A stretch of 18,387 nt of DNA from an uncultured Flavobacteriales bacterium (GTDB lineage: Bacteria; Bacteroidota; Bacteroidia; Flavobacteriales; UBA1820): the NCBI GenBank assembly GCA_959608625.1, contig CAUHQV010000038.1, positions 1 through 18,387 on the forward strand, given 5' to 3'. The position numbers and the translations under genes are program-made. Below, piece by piece: positions 13,786 to 18,387 of this stretch (within the stretch, counting starts at the first letter, position 1; each line of letters starts with the position of its first letter). Under the pieces are notes generated by a model, which saw only the letters and a program-made list of their open reading frames with translations, did not search any database and was not told the origin of the DNA.

Positions 13786-15090
13786 ATGTCCATGCAGAAA
13801 CGGAAGGATACGAAAATAAATATCATAACTCTAGGATGTTCCAAGAACACCTGTGATTCGGAGGCTTTGGCTGGTCAGTTGGCCGGACAGGGTATTGGGG
13901 TCGGGCATGAAGGCGACGGCGGGATCGTGGTGATAAACACCTGCGGTTTCATCGGCGACGCCAAGGAACAGTCCATCAATGTGATCCTCGGGCAGGCCGA
14001 GCGGAAACGCCGGGGCGGGATCGACCGTCTTTACGTGACAGGCTGCCTGGTAGAGCGCTACAAGCAGGTATTGTCCGGCGAAATTCCCGAAGTGGACGGT
14101 TTTTACAAGCTTACCGAGCTGGATGCTCTCCTCACTTCGCTGGGGGCCGACTACCGGAAGGAGCTCATGGGCGAGCGTATGCTATCCACACCGCCGCATT
14201 ACGCCTACCTGAAAATATCCGAAGGGTGCGACCGGGCATGTTCTTACTGCGCGATCCCGCTTATCCGCGGCAAGCATATTTCCGTACCTGTCGAAGAATT
14301 GGTTAAAGAGGCCCGGAAACTGGCCGAAAAAGGCGTGAAGGAACTCATTCTCATCGCCCAGGACCTCACCTATTACGGGATCGACCTGTACGGCAAACGC
14401 CGGTTGGCCGACCTCGTCCGCGAGATCGCCAAAATAGACGGCATTCAGTGGATACGCCTGCACTACGCCTACCCGAACGGTTTCCCGGAGGATGTATTGG
14501 AGGTGATGGCCTCTGAACCGAAAGTGTGCAAATACCTCGATATTCCGTTGCAGCATATCTCCGACCGTATTCTCCGGTCGATGAAGCGGGGTTCCACCAA
14601 AAAAGAGGTCAATGCTCTGCTGGATCGTATCCGGGAAAAAGTACCCGGCGTAGCGATCCGCACCACCCTTATTGTGGGCTATCCGGGAGAGACGCAGGAG
14701 GAATTCGTGGAACTCAAAGAATGGGTCGCCTCCCAGCGCTTCGACCGTCTGGGGTGTTTCGCCTATTCGGAAGAGGAAGGCACTTCCGCGGCGCAGTTGG
14801 ACGACGACGTGCCGCAGCAGGAGAAGGAACGCCGCCTGGAGGAACTGATGGAACTGCAAAAGCAAATCTCGTTCGAGCTCAACGAACAGAAAGTGGGAAA
14901 AACCCTGAAAGTGCTCGTCGACAGCGAGAACGAGAACGTTTATATGGGCCGTACCGAGTATGATTCCCCCGAAGTGGACAACGACGTATTCATCGACAAG
15001 GAAAAATGGCGCGTGCCCGTAGGGGATTTCGTAAAGGTGGAGGTTACTTCGGCCGGACTGTACGACCTTTTTGGCGTGCCTGTGCCTTAA
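13786..15090 (+). CDS. rimO: Ribosomal protein uS12 methylthiotransferase RimO
   Basis: Radical-SAM enzyme that adds a methylthio group to the conserved aspartate of ribosomal protein S12. It has 434 residues, a normal length. The N-terminal UPF0004 domain has its three auxiliary cluster cysteines (C18 in TLGCSKN, C53 in NTCGFI, C87 in VTGCLVE). The radical-SAM cluster is CDRACSYC (C148, C152, C155) and is followed by IPLIRGKHISVP. The segment PLQHISDRILRSMKRGS and the C-terminal TRAM domain (about 370-434) complete it. RimO rather than MiaB is favoured by the NTCGFIGDAKEQSI context and the YAYPNGFP and IPLQHISD segments. Start ATG 13786, or ATG 13792 two codons on. Translationally coupled to the preceding oxidoreductase. 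Confidence 0.96.
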   Translation: MSMQKRKDTKINIITLGCSKNTCDSEALAGQLAGQGIGVGHEGDGGIVVINTCGFIGDAKEQSINVILGQAERKRRGGIDRLYVTGCLVERYKQVLSGEIPEVDGFYKLTELDALLTSLGADYRKELMGERMLSTPPHYAYLKISEGCDRACSYCAIPLIRGKHISVPVEELVKEARKLAEKGVKELILIAQDLTYYGIDLYGKRRLADLVREIAKIDGIQWIRLHYAYPNGFPEDVLEVMASEPKVCKYLDIPLQHISDRILRSMKRGSTKKEVNALLDRIREKVPGVAIRTTLIVGYPGETQEEFVELKEWVASQRFDRLGCFAYSEEEGTSAAQLDDDVPQQEKERRLEELMELQKQISFELNEQKVGKTLKVLVDSENENVYMGRTEYDSPEVDNDVFIDKEKWRVPVGDFVKVEVTSAGLYDLFGVPVP

Positions 15091-15106
15091 CAAAACGATA
15101 TTTTCG

Positions 15107-15114
15107 TATATTTG
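15107..15114 (+). promoter_or_regulatory. Candidate upstream -7 box (TATATTTG) before cdaA
   Basis: TATATTTG matches TAnnTTTG, 17 bases after the rimO stop. No TTTG lies at the -33 spacing. It would give a leader of about 85 bases that contains the inverted repeat at 15142-15157. Confidence 0.4.
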
Positions 15115-15134
15115 TGGAATATAGGATGCGCCTC

Positions 15135-15161
15135 GGCCATTTTCAAACAAGTTTGAATGCC
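15135..15161. promoter_or_regulatory. Inverted repeat overlapping the cdaA -33 element
   Basis: The core is TTCAAAC-AA-GTTTGAA (15142-15157), a perfect 7-bp inverted repeat with a 2-base centre. Weaker outer pairing (GG, CA against TG, CC with small bulges) extends it to 15135-15161. Its right arm contains the -33 TTTG of the promoter at 15152-15182, the usual place for a repressor operator. It could also be a leader hairpin if transcription begins at the upstream box. Confidence 0.45.
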
Positions 15162-15182
15162 GCTCGACTTTCGCTATATTTA
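15152..15182 (+). promoter_or_regulatory. Promoter of cdaA: TTTG-N19-TATATTTA
   Basis: A -33 TTTG (15152-15155) and a -7 TATATTTA (15175-15182) separated by exactly 19 bases, the spacing of the Bacteroidota primary promoter. The last base of the -7 box is A instead of G. Predicted start near 15188, about 18 bases before the cdaA ATG. It is the only promoter in the window with both halves at correct spacing. Confidence 0.6.
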
Positions 15183-15205
15183 CCCGAAGCTAAAACTCCC
15201 GGATC

Positions 15206-15979
15206 ATGTTCGACTTCATCACATTCGGTATAAAAGACCTCATAGACATCACAGCGGTGGTCTTTCTGGTGTACCAGCTCTACCGCCTGATACGGGGTAC
15301 GGTAGCGGTGAACATCTTTATCGGCCTTCTTGCCCTGTTCATCCTGTGGAAAGTGGTCGAAGCGTTCCAAATGACGCTTTTAAGCGGTATTCTGGGGCAG
15401 TTCATGAGCATTGGGGTTATCGCCATCGTCATCTTGTTCCAGCAGGAGATACGCCGTTTCCTCATTCTGATAGGTACCAACAATTTCTTTGTCCGCCATT
15501 TCTTTTCCAAGATCAAGCGGAAGCGGAATATTCCCGAGAAATTCGAGGTGCGGGAGATCGCCAACGCCTGCTTTGAAATGGCCAAAAACCGTACCGGAGC
15601 CCTGATCGTGTTCAAAAAGTCGATGTTCGACCTCAAGGAAGCCACCTCCGGGGACGTGCAGAATATCGTGCCCACCCAGAGTATTTTGGAAAGTATCTTT
15701 TACAAGAACAGCCCGCTCCACGACGGGGCGGTAATTATTGACAACGGGCGTATCATCGCCACACGCGTTATCCTGCCCGTTTCGCGCGACAAGAACCTGC
15801 CTGAAGAATACGGTACCCGCCACCGGGCTGCCGTGGGCATCGCTGAAAAATCGGACGCAGTATCTATCGTCGTATCCGAGGAGCGGGGAAAAGTGAGCTT
15901 TGTGAAAGGAAATACCATCACGGTGATGAATTCGGCCGAGGAGCTTGAAAAGCGGCTGAACGAAGAATTAGAGATATAA
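15206..15979 (+). CDS. cdaA: Diadenylate cyclase CdaA (c-di-AMP synthase)
   Basis: Makes the second messenger c-di-AMP from two ATP at the inner membrane. It has 257 residues in the CdaA layout. Three N-terminal transmembrane helices (about 10-28, 33-52 and 58-88) are followed by a short linker and the DAC domain (about 110-240). Catalytic signatures are present: the DGA motif in SPLHDGAVII (D173-G174-A175) and GTRHRAAVG (R205-H206-R207). The start MFDFITFGIKDLIDI is typical of the family. In many Bacteroidota cdaA follows folP; here it follows rimO and has its own promoter region. No CdaR-type regulator gene is adjacent. purM begins 16 bases after its stop, so they probably share a transcript. 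Confidence 0.96.
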   Translation: MFDFITFGIKDLIDITAVVFLVYQLYRLIRGTVAVNIFIGLLALFILWKVVEAFQMTLLSGILGQFMSIGVIAIVILFQQEIRRFLILIGTNNFFVRHFFSKIKRKRNIPEKFEVREIANACFEMAKNRTGALIVFKKSMFDLKEATSGDVQNIVPTQSILESIFYKNSPLHDGAVIIDNGRIIATRVILPVSRDKNLPEEYGTRHRAAVGIAEKSDAVSIVVSEERGKVSFVKGNTITVMNSAEELEKRLNEELEI

Positions 15980-15995
15980 TACGCTGTAAAAACTC

Positions 15996-17168
15996 ATGGA
16001 AGTAAGCAAAAGATATGCAGGACGGGGCGTTTCCGCCTCCAAGGAAGATGTGCACAACGCGATCCGGAACGTGGACAAAGGTCTTTTCCCCGGTGCGTTC
16101 TGCAAGATCATACCGGATTACCTCACCGGCGATCCCGATTACTGTATCGTGATGCATGCCGACGGGGCCGGGACCAAATCCGCCCTGGCCTATATGTACT
16201 GGAAACGTACTGGCGACCTTTCCGTGTGGAAAGGCATCGCACAGGATGCCCTGATCATGAATATCGACGACCTGCTGTGCGTGGGGGCTACCGACAATAT
16301 CCTCTTGTCCTCCACCATCGGGCGCAACAAGAATGTAATCCCCGGGGAAGTCATATCGGCCATTATCGGAGGCACCGAAGAGTTGCTGGCCGAGATGCGT
16401 TCGTACGGAGTGAACATCATTTCTACGGGCGGCGAAACGGCCGACGTGGGCGATCTGGTGCGTACCATCATCGTGGATTCCACCGTGACGGCCCGGATGA
16501 AACGCACGGATGTGGTGGACAACGCCCGTATCCGGGCGGGGGACGTGATCGTTGGGTTGGCATCCTCCGGACAGGCGGCTTATGAAACGGGTTATAATGG
16601 CGGTATGGGCTCCAACGGCCTTACTTCCGCTCGGCACGACGTATTCAAAAAGTCCCTGGCCCGGGAATTCCCGGAGAGTTACGACCATGCGGTGGAGGAT
16701 TCTCTGGTGTACTGCGGATCGAAAGACCTGACCGACCCGGTGGACGGGGCTCCCCTCGATGCCGGGAAGCTGGTACTTTCCCCTACCCGCACCTATGCTC
16801 CGGTGGTCAAGAAAGTACTTGACGCGCTTCGCGGGCAGATACATGGGATGATACACTGCTCCGGCGGGGCACAGACCAAGATCCTGCATTTTGTGAACGA
16901 CCTGCATGTGGTCAAGGACAATATGTTTCCCGTGCCACCCCTTTTCGTGCTGATACAGAAGGAGAGCGGCACTTCGTGGAAAGAGATGTACCAGGTGTTC
17001 AATATGGGGCACCGGATGGAATTTTATGTGCCCAAGGAGATAGCTGGGGACATTGTAACAATCTCCGAATCGTTCGGCATACCGGCCCGCATCATAGGGC
17101 GCGTGGAGGCTTCCCCCGAAGGAAAACGCCTGACCATCCAATCGGAGAAGGGAACGTTCGAATATTGA
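15996..17168 (+). CDS. purM: AIR synthase (phosphoribosylformylglycinamidine cyclo-ligase)
   Basis: Closes the imidazole ring in purine synthesis, converting FGAM and ATP to aminoimidazole ribotide. It has 390 residues, longer than E. coli PurM (345) but in the range of the Bacteroidota form. The N-terminal ATP-binding part shows RYAGRGVSASKEDV, then HADGAGTKSALAY (54-66, the PurM DGVGTK-like loop), AQDALIMNIDDLLCVGA and ISTGGETADVGD. The C-terminal half has GLASSGQAAYETGYNGGMGSNG (key G-S-S-G and GGMGSNG), HCSGGAQTKILHF, and VFNMGHRMEFYV, matching the catalytic cleft of the family. It starts 16 bases after cdaA and is followed 44 bases later by prfA. Confidence 0.95.
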   Translation: MEVSKRYAGRGVSASKEDVHNAIRNVDKGLFPGAFCKIIPDYLTGDPDYCIVMHADGAGTKSALAYMYWKRTGDLSVWKGIAQDALIMNIDDLLCVGATDNILLSSTIGRNKNVIPGEVISAIIGGTEELLAEMRSYGVNIISTGGETADVGDLVRTIIVDSTVTARMKRTDVVDNARIRAGDVIVGLASSGQAAYETGYNGGMGSNGLTSARHDVFKKSLAREFPESYDHAVEDSLVYCGSKDLTDPVDGAPLDAGKLVLSPTRTYAPVVKKVLDALRGQIHGMIHCSGGAQTKILHFVNDLHVVKDNMFPVPPLFVLIQKESGTSWKEMYQVFNMGHRMEFYVPKEIAGDIVTISESFGIPARIIGRVEASPEGKRLTIQSEKGTFEY

Positions 17169-17212
17169 TTTTTGTAGAACCTGAAGAAAAGAAAGAAGGA
17201 GAGAATTAGGAA

Positions 17213-18298
17213 ATGGCATCTACACTTTTGGAAAAGCTGGAAGGGCTCCGCACCCGTTTTGACGAGGTGGCGGATCTTATTATCCAGCCCGATGTGATCG
17301 CCGACCAGAAGCGTTATACCGAACTCGGCCGGCAGTACAAACAACTCGAAAAGATCGTCGAAGTATATAAAAAATACAAACAACTTCTTTCCGACGTGGA
17401 GGAAGCGCGCGCGATCATCGCCGACGGATCGGACGCCGAAATGGCGGAAATGGCCCGTATGCAATTGGAAGAGGCAGAACCGCAGATAGCACCGCTCGAA
17501 GAGGAGATCAAGCTGTTGCTTATCCCCAAAGACCCGGCGGATGCCAAAAACGCGGTGATAGAACTTCGCGGCGGTACCGGAGGCGACGAGGCGGCTATTT
17601 TTGCCGGCGACCTGTACCGGATGTACAGCAAATATGCCGAGCGCAAGGGTTGGAAGCAGGAAGTGATGGACTTCAACGAAGGTACGGCCGGAGGCTATAA
17701 GGAGATCGTTTTTAAGCTATCGGGGGACGACGTGTACGGCACGATGAAGTTCGAGGCCGGCGTGCACCGGGTGCAGCGCGTGCCGGCCACCGAGACGCAG
17801 GGGCGTGTACATACGTCTGCCTCTACGTGCATCGTCATGCCGGAGGCCGAGGAATTCGACATATACATCGACCCGAAGGATATCCGCAAAGATACGTTCT
17901 GTTCGTCCGGCGCCGGAGGACAGTCGGTGAACACCACCTACTCTGCCGTCCGCCTGACGCACGTTCCTACCGGGATCGTAGCACAATGCCAGGACGAACG
18001 TTCGCAGTTGAAGAACCTGGAAAAATGTATGACCGTACTCCGTTCGCGCCTGTACGAGATAGAATACCAGAAACGTTTGGAGGAGGAGGCTAAACAGCGC
18101 AAATCGATGGTCTCCACCGGAGACCGTTCGGCCAAGGTACGTACGTACAATTATCCGCAGGGCCGGGTGACCGACCATCGGATCGGGCTTACCCTGTACA
18201 ACCTGCAGGATGTGCTGGACGGCGATCTGCAACGGGTGATCGATGAGCTGACGATGGCTGAGAACGCTGAAAAACTGCGCGCCGGCGAAAGCGAATAA
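17213..18298 (+). CDS. prfA: Peptide chain release factor 1
   Basis: Recognises UAA and UAG in the ribosomal A site and triggers release of the finished peptide. It has 361 residues, the usual RF1 length. The codon-reading tripeptide is PAT (191-193, in RVQRVPATETQGR), which is the RF1 PxT type and not the SPF of RF2. The catalytic GGQ is at 235-237 in SSGAGGQSVNTT, where the conserved glutamine is a target for PrmC methylation in other bacteria. The coiled N-terminal domain (about 1-105) is rich in Glu and Lys, as in the family. An AAGGAG lies at about 17198, a reasonable ribosome site for Bacteroidota. The gene ends in two in-frame TAA codons. In many Bacteroidales it is followed by pyrF, which here would lie outside the window. 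Confidence 0.98.
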   Translation: MASTLLEKLEGLRTRFDEVADLIIQPDVIADQKRYTELGRQYKQLEKIVEVYKKYKQLLSDVEEARAIIADGSDAEMAEMARMQLEEAEPQIAPLEEEIKLLLIPKDPADAKNAVIELRGGTGGDEAAIFAGDLYRMYSKYAERKGWKQEVMDFNEGTAGGYKEIVFKLSGDDVYGTMKFEAGVHRVQRVPATETQGRVHTSASTCIVMPEAEEFDIYIDPKDIRKDTFCSSGAGGQSVNTTYSAVRLTHVPTGIVAQCQDERSQLKNLEKCMTVLRSRLYEIEYQKRLEEEAKQRKSMVSTGDRSAKVRTYNYPQGRVTDHRIGLTLYNLQDVLDGDLQRVIDELTMAENAEKLRAGESE

Positions 18299-18387
18299 TA
18301 AGCTATACAGGGACAATATTCGGCGATAATCGTCGGTTATTTCCTTTATCCTTTTTACGTACTTTTCTTTTGTCACCAACACAAAAG
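18299..18387. other. Intergenic end of window after prfA
   Basis: Eighty-nine bases with no gene I can support. They contain an imperfect repeat CGGCGAT/ATCGTCGG with no room for a loop, and a pyrimidine-rich stretch (18340-18376). No good TAnnTTTG box or terminator is seen. Confidence 0.6.

Noticed and set aside
15918..17219. A 433-residue open frame antisense to purM
   Set aside because: purM is intact and matches its family along the whole length; the antisense translation is rich in His, Arg and Gly with no recognisable motif.
1..18387. Search for mobile elements, CRISPR repeats, tRNA/rRNA genes and a defence or secretion island
   Set aside because: No transposase or integrase motifs, no regularly spaced repeats, no tRNA-like cloverleaf and no terminal inverted repeats were seen; gene content is housekeeping apart from the 5.1-8.7 kb unit.

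Overview
The window looks like a stretch of chromosome from a Bacteroidota bacterium, probably Bacteroidales. Three things point there. Protein sequences of LigA, PurM, RF1 and thymidine kinase have the Bacteroidota look. Gene starts mostly lack Shine-Dalgarno sequences. Intergenic gaps repeatedly carry the Bacteroidota -7 promoter box (TAnnTTTG). The GC-rich codon choice resembles Rikenellaceae/Alistipes, but that finer placement is a guess. Nearly all of the window is coding. I see no phage, insertion sequence, CRISPR array, tRNA or rRNA.

Layout. A 5'-truncated view of lon (minus strand, C-terminal part outside the window) is followed by a 332-base leader and intergenic region, then a MarC-family membrane protein (plus), which converges on ligA (minus). 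Divergent from ligA is a unit with a promoter-like box in front and a strong intrinsic terminator behind (about 5125-8663): a secreted endonuclease/exonuclease/phosphatase-fold protein, two tandem secreted phosphodiester-glycosidase (NAGPA-domain) paralogues, and an NlpC/P60 peptidase without a signal peptide. Then come tdk and folB, which overlap by 11 bases. They converge on a minus-strand run read from the right: era, a 57-residue membrane protein, a secreted nitroreductase-fold protein, a PPC/DUF296 protein and a DUF421 membrane protein.

Divergent from era, a Gfo/Idh/MocA-type oxidoreductase is coupled to rimO (1-base gap). After a promoter region with a 7-bp inverted repeat come cdaA (c-di-AMP synthase), purM and prfA, closely spaced and probably cotranscribed. 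The final 89 bases hold no gene I can support.

How the genes fit together. Most are housekeeping: proteolysis (lon), DNA ligation (ligA), thymidine salvage (tdk), folate synthesis (folB), ribosome assembly and modification (era, rimO), c-di-AMP signalling (cdaA), purine synthesis (purM) and translation termination (prfA). The most system-like part is the 5.1-8.7 kb unit, which may break phosphodiester-linked sugars or other envelope polymers and process muropeptides. Its substrate cannot be read from the sequence. Other points worth checking are a possible sliding-clamp motif at the LigA C-terminus, a hairpin over one lon start codon, a nearly leaderless era promoter, and a thymidine kinase lacking most of the usual zinc ligands.
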